From Diaphorobacter sp. HDW4A (GTDB lineage: Bacteria > Pseudomonadota > Gammaproteobacteria > Burkholderiales > Burkholderiaceae_C), in contig NZ_CP049910.1 of the NCBI RefSeq assembly GCF_011305995.1, positions 2,666,001 to 2,730,000 of the forward strand: DNA of 64,000 bases, given 5' to 3'. Position 1 is the first letter of the stretch. The number at the start of each line of letters is the position of its first letter. The notes under the pieces were generated by a model. It was given only the letters and a program-made list of their open reading frames with translations. It searched no databases and was not told the origin of the DNA. The position numbers and the translations under genes were made by a program. Positions 37,204-47,405 of the stretch are shown in pieces.

Positions 37204-38154
37204 TCAGCGCGGCCCCACGCCTTCGCCGAAACGCAGATTGGTGCCCGTCACATGGAAAGCGATGCGCGGAGCATCTTCCGTGCTGAACGGCAGGCTGAGC
37301 GCGAGCTCGCCGTTGCCATGAAGAATGCAGCTGTCGCGACGCAGTTGAATGGGCGTGTCGCTACCGTCAAAACGCACCCACGTGCCAAAGGTGCTCAGAT
37401 CCGTCAACACGAACGTGCCTTCGATCCAGTCGATGCGTGCGTGCAGACGCGAGACACGTTGGTCGTCGATGTAGAGATGGGCCTCGCTCGAGCGCCCGAC
37501 ATTCACTGGCACTTCGCTGGAGCGGAACTGCATGTGAGCGCGCCCCCACGAGAATTGGATCTCCAGCGGAGAGGTCGCCGTGATGGTGCCAAACTCGGTC
37601 AGGCCACCCTGCTGGGTGAGCATCTCTACGCCCTCGTCCTGACGCCACTCGATCTGGTACATCAACAGGGGCTCTGCCTTGCCGCGCACCTTGAGGTGGC
37701 CCAGGCGCACGAATCGCGCACTCGGCATGTCGCCCGTGACGTTGACCACCGCTTCGGTCGCCCAGATCTCGCCGGCTGCGGCGCGATCACACAGGCGTGC
37801 AGCGGTGTTTACTGCGTCGCCATAACAATCGCCGCCCACATCAAGCACCTCGCCACAATCGAGCCCCATGCGCACATCGGGATTGATGCTATGAATCGGC
37901 TCGGCAATGCGTTCGCGGTGTTCACGCATCAGATTGAGCATACCGCTCACCGCGACAGTGGAATCACTGAACAGCGCCATCACACCGTCGCCCAGCGTTT
38001 TGACCACGCGGCCGCCTTCCGCCTCGATGCGGGAAGCCATCCATTGCACAACCTCGGTCACCATAAGCGCCGCGCGCTCATTGCCAAGCGTCTCGTACAA
38101 CGACGTGCTGCCGACAATGTCGGCAAAAACGACGGTAGTCTGTGCTCCAGTCAA
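37204..38154 (-). CDS. Class III adenylate/guanylate cyclase with C-terminal FHA domain
   Basis: Soluble 316-residue protein. Residues 1-165: nucleotide cyclase domain with metal Asp12 (FADIVGSTS) and Asp56 (KTLGDG), base-recognition Lys52 and Asp109, and transition-state Asn116/Arg120 (VNTAAR), a complete active site favouring ATP. Residues about 195-290: FHA phosphothreonine-binding domain (VGRSSEAHLYIDDQRVSRLHA). Start appears to be TTG at 38154, with AAGGG about 10 nt before it and no in-frame ATG upstream. Output could be gated by a Ser/Thr kinase partner, but no such kinase is encoded beside it. Confidence 0.9.
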   Translation of the reverse strand: MTGAQTTVVFADIVGSTSLYETLGNERAALMVTEVVQWMASRIEAEGGRVVKTLGDGVMALFSDSTVAVSGMLNLMREHRERIAEPIHSINPDVRMGLDCGEVLDVGGDCYGDAVNTAARLCDRAAAGEIWATEAVVNVTGDMPSARFVRLGHLKVRGKAEPLLMYQIEWRQDEGVEMLTQQGGLTEFGTITATSPLEIQFSWGRAHMQFRSSEVPVNVGRSSEAHLYIDDQRVSRLHARIDWIEGTFVLTDLSTFGTWVRFDGSDTPIQLRRDSCILHGNGELALSLPFSTEDAPRIAFHVTGTNLRFGEGVGPR

Positions 38155-38307
38155 AATGCGGGCCCTTTTCGGGCGATGGCACGCGTCACGAATTCCCCTC
38201 TTCCTTGCGTTCTACACACTGAACGGCACCTTGAGCGCCATTTGGTGAGTGTGATTTATCAATCACGATTGCAAACCGATTATCAGCATAATGCCAATGA
38301 AACAGCC

Positions 38308-38334
38308 TGATGTCACATCGACACTGTGACATCA
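38308..38334. promoter_or_regulatory. Perfect 10-bp palindrome in the 391-bp gap 38155-38545
   Basis: TGATGTCACA and TGTGACATCA are separated by 7 bp. The gap is AT-rich and holds no convincing gene; a short leftward frame over it lacks coding character. It lies 154 bp upstream of the cyclase start and downstream of the HTH-repeat gene. The half-sites point outward relative to a CRP site (TCACA-N-TGTGA), so it is not a classical CRP box. Confidence 0.45.
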
Positions 38335-38545
38335 ATTGTCAACCGAATTAGTCATTTCGGAGTGGGAATTTACAAACGCCGCAGATTCCGGGCGCATATG
38401 ACTCAATGAAGCAACAAGCCCTGATCGATAATTCCTGACGTGCATGACAACAGGCAAGTCTGCCTCGCTCGACTGGTCACAACCATGCCATAGATCCATC
38501 TTGTCCTGTCCCATGGCTTGCTTTTCCATCTGGCGACGTGGCAGC

Positions 38546-39034
38546 TCAATCTTTGACGTCGCTGGCAACCCTCCTCGCGGATCGCCCCGGTGCAATGCCA
38601 CGCGAAACGCGCGCGTTGTAGACCGTCAGCCGGGACAGTCCCAGCAACCCGGCCACCTTCGCATCCGACTGCGAGCCGAGCAGCGCCAAGGCCTCGGGAG
38701 TCCATTCAAAACGGGCTGCGCGTAAAGAAAAGGACGGGGAAGACACCGCGCCTGAAGTTACGGCGGGCGCGATCGACAGCTCCTGCCGCTTGGCGATCAC
38801 ACTGGCCTTGCTGATGCCGAAGCGCCGGGCCAGCTCGGCATCGACCTCCTTGCCGAGACTGGCCAGCATCTCATCCGTCCACTGCACATGCCCGAATGCA
38901 GGAATGCCCAGCGCGTTGCGCTTGAGATTCACGGTCTTGGCGGTCGTGCCCCAGCGCTCTGCGAGCACGGAATCCTTGTCCGTGCCCAACAACGCGAGCA
39001 TCTCATCGGTCCACGCGAGACTGGGGCGGCCCAT
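38546..39034 (-). CDS. Protein of three tandem HTH-like repeats
   Basis: 162 residues made almost entirely of three similar units of about 38 residues at 8-45, 52-89 and 111-148. Each begins W-T-x-E-x-L-A-x-L-G and continues into a helix-turn-helix-like stretch (AERWGTTAKTVNLKRNALGI; ARRFGISKASVIAKRQELSI; AGLLGLSRLTVYNARVSRGI). The layout suggests a DNA-binding protein that contacts three successive sites, like Myb- or GcrA-type repeats. Arg/Ala/Ser linkers separate units 2 and 3. I know no characterised homologue. Lies 32 bp downstream of the yebC gene start region in the same orientation order. Confidence 0.75.
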   Translation of the reverse strand: MGRPSLAWTDEMLALLGTDKDSVLAERWGTTAKTVNLKRNALGIPAFGHVQWTDEMLASLGKEVDAELARRFGISKASVIAKRQELSIAPAVTSGAVSSPSFSLRAARFEWTPEALALLGSQSDAKVAGLLGLSRLTVYNARVSRGIAPGRSARRVASDVKD

Positions 39035-39066
39035 GTCTATGAGTCGATCAGCAGCAGAAAAGCGGA

Positions 39067-39771
39067 TCAGTCGACCAGGCCGGCGTACACATGCTGCGTG
39101 TCGTCGTCGTTCTCAAGACTTGCCAGAAACGCCTGCACCTCTTCCATCGCCTCGGCACTCAGTGACGCCGCGCTGATCGGGTTCTTGGCCTTGTAGCCAA
39201 GCTTGGCCGACAACACCTTCACGCCCTGTGCGGGCAGCGCCTTGCTGACCAGATCCAGATCGGTGGCATCGGTGATGAACAGCGTCACGCCCTCTTCGTC
39301 ACCCGCCTCGAAGTCCTGCGCACCGGCCTCGATGGCAGCCATTTCCATGTCGGCATCCGCGTTGGCGGCTTCGCCTTCGATCATGCCCACATGGTCAAAA
39401 TCCCACGCCACGGCGCTCATCTGGCCCTTGCGGAACAGCACCCGCATGTTGGGGGCCGTGCGGTTGGGGTTGTCCGTCAGGCACTCGACCATCACCGGCA
39501 CGCGGTGCGGGGCATAGCCCTCGAACACCACGCGTTCGTAGCTCACGGCATCCGCACCGACGCCCGAACCCTTCTTGATCGCACGCTCCAGCGTGTCCTT
39601 GGGCATGGAAGCCTTGCGGGCAGCGTCCACCGCCATGCGCAAAGCGGCATTGCTGTTGGGATCGCCACCGGCGCGCGCGGCGACGGTGATTTCCTTGACG
39701 AGTTTGCCGAACAGTTTTCCCTTGGCATCGGCGACCAGCGCCTTGCCTTTAGCTTTCCATTGCGCGCCCAT
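39067..39771 (-). CDS. YebC/PmpR-family regulatory protein
   Basis: 234-residue TACO1/YebC family member; these proteins bind DNA in some species and act on translation of proline-rich stretches in others. N-terminal [19 protein letters not shown] (the family HKW motif is here QWK), [13 protein letters not shown], then [15 protein letters not shown] and [18 protein letters not shown]. Ends [10 protein letters not shown], typical of the family. Reads into the HTH-repeat gene with 32 bp between them. Confidence 0.93.
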   Translation of the reverse strand: MGAQWKAKGKALVADAKGKLFGKLVKEITVAARAGGDPNSNAALRMAVDAARKASMPKDTLERAIKKGSGVGADAVSYERVVFEGYAPHRVPVMVECLTDNPNRTAPNMRVLFRKGQMSAVAWDFDHVGMIEGEAANADADMEMAAIEAGAQDFEAGDEEGVTLFITDATDLDLVSKALPAQGVKVLSAKLGYKAKNPISAASLSAEAMEEVQAFLASLENDDDTQHVYAGLVD

Positions 39772-39858
39772 GGCTGCGATCCCTTGGTATTAGATGAACC
39801 GCACATTTTCGCGCAGATTGAAGTCCGAGAGGCTCGCATTGGCTCTCGGAATTCATTT

Positions 39859-41016
39859 TTACTGCGCGACCCGGGTCTTGAGAACCTCGGTGTGCTGCCC
39901 CAGAACCGGCGCCGCAAAAGGCTCAGGGCCCGGAGTGCGGTCGAATTCCACGGCCCGGGTGAAGCCCCGGTAGCTGCCGAGCGTCGGGTGTTCGAACGTG
40001 GCGATCATTGCCTCGGCCTGCACCTGCGGGTTGTCGAACATGTCCTCGACCGCACGCGCCGCCGCGCAGGGAACCGCCTCACCGAAGATCGCCTCCCACT
40101 CCAGCGCCGAGTGCGTCGCGAGCGCCTCGCGCAGCTTGGGAACGAGCTCGTCCTTGTGCTGGGCGCGCTTGCGCACCGAGTCATAGCGCTCGTTGGCCGC
40201 AATCTCGACAAGACCCGTCTTCTCGCAGAGCGCCGTCCAGAAATGCGGGGTGTTGGCCGAGAGATAGATGTAGCCTTCCTTGGTCGGATGAATGCCGGTG
40301 ATGCCCCCCGAGCGCATGTCTCGCCCCACTTCGCGCGGCTCACCCTCAGCCCAGATCAGGCGTGCCGATTGCATGGTCAGGGCCGCGCGCAACAACGACA
40401 CGCCCACATGCTGGCCGAGCCCGCTTTTCTCGCGCTCGTAGAGTGCGGATGCCACGCCGCCCGCCACCAATGCCGAGGCGTAGTAATCCACCACCGAGCC
40501 ATACAGAATCTCTGGCGGCCCGTCCGTCTTGCCCTGCATGGTGCACATGCCGGTCATGGTCTGCAGCACTTGGTCGTAACCCGCCTTGGCCTTGAGTGGG
40601 CCCTTGCCGCCATAACCCGTGACGCTGCAATAAATGAGGCGCGGATTGATCAGCGCCAACTGCTCAAAGCCAATGCCAAGACGCTCCGGAACGCCTGGAC
40701 GGAAATTGTGAACCAGCACATCTGCATCGCGCACCAGACGCATTAACACCGCGTGATCAGACTCCTGCTTCAAATCGAGCACCATGCCCCACTTGCTGCG
40801 GTTCACGCCAATGAATGCACGGCTCTCAGCCTCGAGCGTGGACGGATATTTTCGCAGGTTATCACCCACCGGCGGCTCGATCTTGATGACCTCCGCACCT
40901 TGGTCTGCCAGCAAAGAGCAGCCATAAGGTCCTGCAATGTAGGCACTCAGATCAAGCACACGCACGCCGCTGAGCGGGCCCGCTGGCCCCTTGCGTTCAG
41001 TTGGAGCAAAGCTCAT
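39859..41016 (-). CDS. CaiB/BaiF-family (class III) CoA-transferase
   Basis: Transfers CoA between acyl groups through a covalent Asp-anhydride. 385 residues; VLDLSAYIAGPYGCSLLADQGAEV at the N-terminus, RSKWGMVLDLK, the catalytic Asp in GSVVDYYAS, and GLGQHVGVSLLRA. Last gene of a leftward operon after a Bug binding protein and a CitE-like lyase, so a likely role is activation of an imported dicarboxylic or hydroxy acid to its CoA thioester before lyase cleavage. Substrate inferred only from context. Confidence 0.92.
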   Translation of the reverse strand: MSFAPTERKGPAGPLSGVRVLDLSAYIAGPYGCSLLADQGAEVIKIEPPVGDNLRKYPSTLEAESRAFIGVNRSKWGMVLDLKQESDHAVLMRLVRDADVLVHNFRPGVPERLGIGFEQLALINPRLIYCSVTGYGGKGPLKAKAGYDQVLQTMTGMCTMQGKTDGPPEILYGSVVDYYASALVAGGVASALYEREKSGLGQHVGVSLLRAALTMQSARLIWAEGEPREVGRDMRSGGITGIHPTKEGYIYLSANTPHFWTALCEKTGLVEIAANERYDSVRKRAQHKDELVPKLREALATHSALEWEAIFGEAVPCAAARAVEDMFDNPQVQAEAMIATFEHPTLGSYRGFTRAVEFDRTPGPEPFAAPVLGQHTEVLKTRVAQ

Positions 41017-41042
41017 GGTTCAGACTCTCCAGATTCTCTTGC

Positions 41043-42053
41043 TCAATCCGCGACGATGTTGCGTTCTTTGGCCAGCTTCTTCCAGCGCTCGACATCACTC
41101 TTGACCACATCACCGAACTGCGCCGATGTGATCGGCGTGACGATGGCACCCTCGCGCAGGAACTGGTCCTTGAGGTCCTGCTTGGCCAGCGCCTGATTCA
41201 CCGCCTTGTTGAGCGTACTCACGATGCTGGCGGGCGTTCCCGCCGGTGCGAGCATGCCCCACCACAGATCGAACTCATAGCCCGGAACGGCTGTCGCCAT
41301 GGGCGTCAGTTCCGGGGCAATCGGGCTCGGCTTCAGGCTGGTGATGCCCACAGCCTTGAGCTTACCGTTGCGGATCATTGGCAGGATCGACGGGCCGCTC
41401 GAGACCAGCATCTGTACCTGATTGCCGATTACATCGGTCACCGCAGGGCCCTGCCCCTTGTAGGGCACATGGGTGATGTCAAAACCTGGAACCATCGAGC
41501 GCAGATACTCCGTCGCCATGTGGTTCACGCTGCCCGTGCCGGACGTCGCGTAGTTGAACTTGCCAGGATTGGCCTTGATTGCCTTGACCAGCTCGGCCGG
41601 ATTGCTCGCCGGGAATTCGTTGTTCACCGCGACCACCATCGGCCCCTTGGCGAACATCGCGATCGGCACCAGATTTTTCACCGGATCGAACGGCATCTTT
41701 GGCTGCACGCCCGCATTGGTCGTCATGCTCGACGACACTGCGACGAGCGTATAGCCATCAGGCGCCGCCTTGGTCACGAAGGCCGTCCCGGTGTTGCCGC
41801 TCGCGCCGGGGCGGTTGTCGACGATGATGGGTTGTTTGAGGATGTCGCCAATCTCCCTGGCGATCTGGCGCGCGAACACGTCATTGGAGCCGCCTGGCGG
41901 ATAAGGCACGATCATCGTGATCGGTTTGTTCGGGTATGCCGCATCGGACGCCAGCGCGGGGGCTGCGCCGATAGTGGCTGCCGCAGTAAAGGCCAGCGCG
42001 GCGACAGCGATGCTGCGGCGTAAGAAGGACATTTTGGTTTGAAAGTTCATCAT
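41043..42053 (-). CDS. Bug/TctC-family periplasmic solute-binding protein
   Basis: Periplasmic substrate-binding receptor of the tripartite tricarboxylate transporter type, a family strongly expanded in Burkholderiales. 336 residues with a Sec signal peptide (cleavage near ALA-SDAAYPNKP). Family features: YPNKPITMIVPYPPGGSND, VDNRPGASGNTG, PYKGQGPAVTDVIGNQV. The ATG at 42053 has GGAGACG upstream. No TctA/TctB membrane genes are adjacent, as is usual for orphan Bug proteins. Ligand probably a dicarboxylate-like acid handled by the flanking CoA genes. Confidence 0.92.
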   Translation of the reverse strand: MMNFQTKMSFLRRSIAVAALAFTAAATIGAAPALASDAAYPNKPITMIVPYPPGGSNDVFARQIAREIGDILKQPIIVDNRPGASGNTGTAFVTKAAPDGYTLVAVSSSMTTNAGVQPKMPFDPVKNLVPIAMFAKGPMVVAVNNEFPASNPAELVKAIKANPGKFNYATSGTGSVNHMATEYLRSMVPGFDITHVPYKGQGPAVTDVIGNQVQMLVSSGPSILPMIRNGKLKAVGITSLKPSPIAPELTPMATAVPGYEFDLWWGMLAPAGTPASIVSTLNKAVNQALAKQDLKDQFLREGAIVTPITSAQFGDVVKSDVERWKKLAKERNIVAD

Positions 42054-42106
42054 CGTCTCCTGCTCCACTCGTTGTTGGTCTCTTCAAAAATAAAATCGGC
42101 CGCGGA

Positions 42107-42979
42107 TCATTTCGATGTGATTAAACCCATTGCCAGTGCACTCTGTACAATGGCTTCGGCCCGCAGCACGAACGGCCTATCGATCATCTTGCCATCCACC
42201 ACATAGGCACCCACTGCGTTCTGATCGGCGTTGCGTGCGGCCTCGACGACTTTGAGCGCGTCATCGATCTCCTTTTGCGATGGCTGAAAGACCTCGTTCG
42301 CAATCGCGATCTGGCTGGGGTGAATACAGGTCTTGCCAAGAAATCCCATGCGGCGCGACAGCTCACATTCGGCACGGAATCCTTCCACGTCCTTGATGTT
42401 CGCGAACGCCCCGTCATACGCCCAGACATCGGCCTCGGCGGCCGCCATGCGCACCGCAAACAACGCCTGCGCAATCGCGGACGGTTCGCGTCGATGAATG
42501 CCATAGGGCTCGAACAGATCCCCAAGCCCCAACTGCAACCCCTTCACGCTTGGGTGTGCCATCGCCAGCGCCGCACCGGTGCGCAGCGACTTCGGCGTCT
42601 CCATGTTGAGCAGCAGCCCCGGCACCTGCGTCACGCCATTGGCGCGCGCCGCATCGGCCACCGCATGGGCGGCGATCACCACGTGCCCGGGACTTTCGGG
42701 CTTGGGCAGATTGATCAGATGCACGCCCGCGCGCACCACCTCGGCAACGTCCTGCGCAAAGTGCGGCGTGTCCATTGCGTTCACCCGAACGATGACGGTC
42801 TTGGTGTGTGCTCGCGGAGCATCGCTCAACAGAAAGTCGCGCAGCAGGCCGCGCGCCTCGTCCTTGCGCGGCTCGGCCACGGCGTCTTCCAGATCGAAAG
42901 ACAGACTGTCCGCCGCGCTCGTCAGCGCTTTTCCAAACAATTCGGGGCGCGAGCCCGGAACAAACAATTTGCTTCTCAT
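42107..42979 (-). CDS. HpcH/HpaI aldolase family CitE-like acyl-CoA lyase
   Basis: TIM-barrel C-C lyase related to citrate lyase beta subunit, malyl-CoA and citramalyl-CoA lyases. 290 residues; RSKLFVPGSRPELF, FDLEDAVAEP (substrate/Mg residues), NMETP (metal Glu), GLGDLFEPYGI and KTCIHPSQI. Stand-alone length and absence of other citrate lyase subunits favour a CoA-ester lyase. Promoter-proximal gene of the operon, divergent from the LysR gene. Confidence 0.9.
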   Translation of the reverse strand: MRSKLFVPGSRPELFGKALTSAADSLSFDLEDAVAEPRKDEARGLLRDFLLSDAPRAHTKTVIVRVNAMDTPHFAQDVAEVVRAGVHLINLPKPESPGHVVIAAHAVADAARANGVTQVPGLLLNMETPKSLRTGAALAMAHPSVKGLQLGLGDLFEPYGIHRREPSAIAQALFAVRMAAAEADVWAYDGAFANIKDVEGFRAECELSRRMGFLGKTCIHPSQIAIANEVFQPSQKEIDDALKVVEAARNADQNAVGAYVVDGKMIDRPFVLRAEAIVQSALAMGLITSK

Positions 42980-43082
42980 GCCGCCATTGTGGATTCAGCT
43001 CAGACCTTGAAAAATACAGATACCATTAGTTCAAACAAAAGACAAAGTATCTTTTAAGCGTTAACCCTGATCAATTGACCAC

Positions 43083-43994
43083 ATGGAAACCAGTTACCTA
43101 CAAAGCTTCATGCTGGTCGTGGAAACCGGCTCCATGGCCGAGGCCGCGCGCCGCCTGCACATCACGGCGGCGGCCGTCGCGCAGCAGATGCGCATCCTCG
43201 AAAAAGAGTTCAAGACGCCACTGCTCGCCCGCGCAGGCCGCACCGTGGTGCCCACGCCCGCAGGCCACCGCCTCACCCAGAGCGCGCCCACCCTGCTGCA
43301 CGAACTCGCCAACGCGCACACGCTGGTCAACGACGACGGCACGCGCGGCGAGCTGGTCATCGGCACCATCAACACCGCCCTGCACAGCCTGCTGCCCGAC
43401 ATCCTCGCGGACTTCGTCAAGCAGTGCCCCGAGGTCAAGGTGTTCCTGCAATCCGCCACCACCAACCAGCTCTACGAGGCCGTGCAGCAAGGTGACATCG
43501 ACGCCGCCGTCTGCCTCTACCCGGCCTTCCCGCTCGCCAAGACTTTCGACTGGACCCAGTTGCGCGAGGAACCGCTGATCCTGCTCGCTCCGAAGCACCT
43601 TGCCCATCTCGCGCCCCACGAGCTGCTGCGCACCCAACCCCTGATCCGCTACGACCGCAACCTCGGCGGCGGCCAGATGGTGGACCGCTATCTGCGCACC
43701 GCGCACATCACGCCCAAAGAGCGATTTGAATTGAGCTCGCTGGTAGCCATCGCGATGATGGTGGACCGCGGCCTCGGAGTGGCGCTGGTGCCCGACACCG
43801 CACTCAACCTGCCCGACGGGCAGAGCGTGGTGCGCCTGCCCCTGCCCGATTTCACCCAATCCCGCAGATTCGGGGTGATGTGGCTGCGCTCATCGGCGCG
43901 GCTTGCGTTGATTCACAAAGTGGTGGAGAGTGCGCGGGCGGTGTTGAAGCAGCGCGCCAACGTGAGCGCAAGACAGGTTGCTCCTTCTGGATGA
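43083..43994 (+). CDS. LysR-family transcriptional regulator
   Basis: 303 residues: N-terminal winged HTH (SFMLVVETGSMAEAARRLHI, TAAAVAQQMRILEKEF) and a periplasmic-binding-protein-like effector domain. Divergent from the CitE-Bug-CaiB operon across 103 bp, the usual position for a LysR activator of that operon. The gap holds AGATAC (43018-43023) and GTATCT (43047-43052), inverted but 23 bp apart, so a weak candidate. No strong Shine-Dalgarno. Confidence 0.93.
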   Translation: METSYLQSFMLVVETGSMAEAARRLHITAAAVAQQMRILEKEFKTPLLARAGRTVVPTPAGHRLTQSAPTLLHELANAHTLVNDDGTRGELVIGTINTALHSLLPDILADFVKQCPEVKVFLQSATTNQLYEAVQQGDIDAAVCLYPAFPLAKTFDWTQLREEPLILLAPKHLAHLAPHELLRTQPLIRYDRNLGGGQMVDRYLRTAHITPKERFELSSLVAIAMMVDRGLGVALVPDTALNLPDGQSVVRLPLPDFTQSRRFGVMWLRSSARLALIHKVVESARAVLKQRANVSARQVAPSG

Positions 43995-44041
43995 GAACTC
44001 CCGCATGAACCGCGTTAAGCCATACTGATCGGATCTGCCCA

Positions 44042-44524
44042 ATGACCACATCACCCACCGCTGTCGCCACCTTCACAGACAATGCACGTAGCTTCTGCGC
44101 ATGGTGCGAAGCCCCCAAGGGCACGGACCAAGAGCTCCTGCGCCACGAAGCGTTGCAGCAGATCGCACGCGTCTATTCAGCCGCACTGGATCTGCCTGCG
44201 GTTGAAGCTCCTGAGCACTTTCCCGACCCAGAAGACATCCCCAAGGCCTTCAAGCAAAAGCTTTTCAAGAGCTTTGGCGCGCTACCCGTCAACTACTACC
44301 GGGTGTTGTTCAATACATCCGTCGAATGCGACGACGAGCCGGTCATCGGCGACGTTGCTGATGACCTGACCGACATGTACTGCGACATCCGCGATGGGTT
44401 GTCCATGCTCGATCAGGGAGAAGAGACCGGTGCGATTTGGCACTGGCGGTTCACGTTCCACATGCACTGGGGACGCCACGCCACCGAGGCACTGCGCGCC
44501 TTGCAGGGAGACGAGCAGCCTTAA
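44042..44524 (+). CDS. DUF5063 domain protein
   Basis: 160-residue acidic cytoplasmic protein resembling DUF5063: FCAWCEAPKGTDQELLRHEAL near the start, VNYYRVLFNTSVECDDEPVIGDVADDL in the middle, and the C-terminal IWHWRFTFHMHWGRHATEALRALQ. Function unknown for the family. 47 bp after the LysR gene; convergent with the LD-carboxypeptidase gene. No cofactor motif apart from a CAWC pair near residue 19. Confidence 0.78.
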   Translation: MTTSPTAVATFTDNARSFCAWCEAPKGTDQELLRHEALQQIARVYSAALDLPAVEAPEHFPDPEDIPKAFKQKLFKSFGALPVNYYRVLFNTSVECDDEPVIGDVADDLTDMYCDIRDGLSMLDQGEETGAIWHWRFTFHMHWGRHATEALRALQGDEQP

Positions 44525-44538
44525 AACGTGTCCACAAA

Positions 44539-45588
44539 TTAGTGCGTGTGGCCCCAGTACACCAGCGCATCCCGCCCTTCCACCGACAGCGACACTTGTG
44601 CGCCCACAGGCAGCAGCACCTTGGTCGCCACATGGCCGAATGGCAGGTTGGTCAGCACCGGGGCCTTGATCCGCGAGCGCAGCCAGTCGATGGCAGTCTG
44701 CATCTTGTAGCCCTTGTCGTGCGGGGCCAAGCGGTAGCCGGTGAACTGGCCCATGATGATGGCCTTCTGGTTCTTGAGCACGCCTGCTTGCAACAGCTGC
44801 GCGAACATGCGTTCGACGCGGTAAGGATGCTCGGCCACGTCTTCAAGGAACAGGATGCCGCCCTTGATCTGCGGGAAGTACGGCGTGCCTAGCAGCGAGC
44901 ACAGCATGGCCATGTTACCGCCCCAGAGCGTGGCGTTCTTGAAGTAGACATCGGGCACGGCGGGCTTGCCGCTGGCGAGTGGCTTTTCGTGGCCCATGCG
45001 CCAGCCGCTGCCTTCGCCGTGACCTGTGAACAAGTCATCGAGGCAGGCGAGCATGATGTCGTCGGGCTCGCCATCAACGCCCAAGTCGGCGATCAGCGAG
45101 GGGCCGGACCAGGTGGTCGCACCGGTCTGCGCGAGCAGCGCGTTCTGGAACGCGGTGAAGTCGCTCTGGCCGATGAAGCGCGTGCCCTTTTCCCCGGCCT
45201 TGGCGACGGCCTTGTACTTGATGCCCGGAAGAATGCGCGAGAGGCCGTAGCCGCCGCGTGCAATCATCGCCACATCCGCACCGCTCGCGGCCGCACGGTG
45301 AATCGCGGCAAGGCGGGTTTCGTCATCGCCCGCAAAACGCGTGCTGCGCGCGAGCGCGTCTTGGTCGATCTCGACCTCGTGGCCCATGGCCTTCAGACGC
45401 GCAACGCCACGGCGAAACGCTGCCTTGTCGAGCACCGCGCTCGATGGCGAATAGATGTAGATGTGCTGCGGGCCGTGATTGTGGCCGCAGGCCGCATGGC
45501 CGTGATGCTCATGATCGTGCTCGTCGTGGGCATGCGCCTCATGGTCGTGTTCGTGATCTGGTTTTTGTTTGGTGGCCAAGGCTGTCAT
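44539..45588 (-). CDS. LD-carboxypeptidase LdcA-like with His-rich N-terminus
   Basis: Cytoplasmic serine peptidase (S66) that trims the terminal D-Ala from murein tetrapeptides during recycling. 349 residues. Catalytic triad visible as Ser142 (IGQSDFTA), Glu249 (FLEDVAEHPYR) and His319 (PFGHV). Unusual: residues 11-42 form a metal-binding-like stretch with 13 His in the first 42 residues plus one Cys (HEHDHEAHAHDEH then HEHHGHAACGHNHG). S66 enzymes need no metal, so the tail suggests nickel/zinc storage or sensing. Convergent with the DUF5063 gene. Confidence 0.9.
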   Translation of the reverse strand: MTALATKQKPDHEHDHEAHAHDEHDHEHHGHAACGHNHGPQHIYIYSPSSAVLDKAAFRRGVARLKAMGHEVEIDQDALARSTRFAGDDETRLAAIHRAAASGADVAMIARGGYGLSRILPGIKYKAVAKAGEKGTRFIGQSDFTAFQNALLAQTGATTWSGPSLIADLGVDGEPDDIMLACLDDLFTGHGEGSGWRMGHEKPLASGKPAVPDVYFKNATLWGGNMAMLCSLLGTPYFPQIKGGILFLEDVAEHPYRVERMFAQLLQAGVLKNQKAIIMGQFTGYRLAPHDKGYKMQTAIDWLRSRIKAPVLTNLPFGHVATKVLLPVGAQVSLSVEGRDALVYWGHTH

Positions 45589-45614
45589 CAGGCGCGTGCT
45601 GCGCCTGCTCCGAA

Positions 45615-47348
<1,734 letters not shown>

Positions 47349-47405
47349 TCAATCCTCCGCACGGACAAGTCGCTCACTGTAGCGCAAGCAAGCATAGCCG
47401 GAGAT

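Noticed and set aside
38332..38601. 89-residue leftward frame in the gap before the HTH-repeat gene
   Set aside because: Overlaps the end of the HTH-repeat gene and a palindrome; no coding signature.
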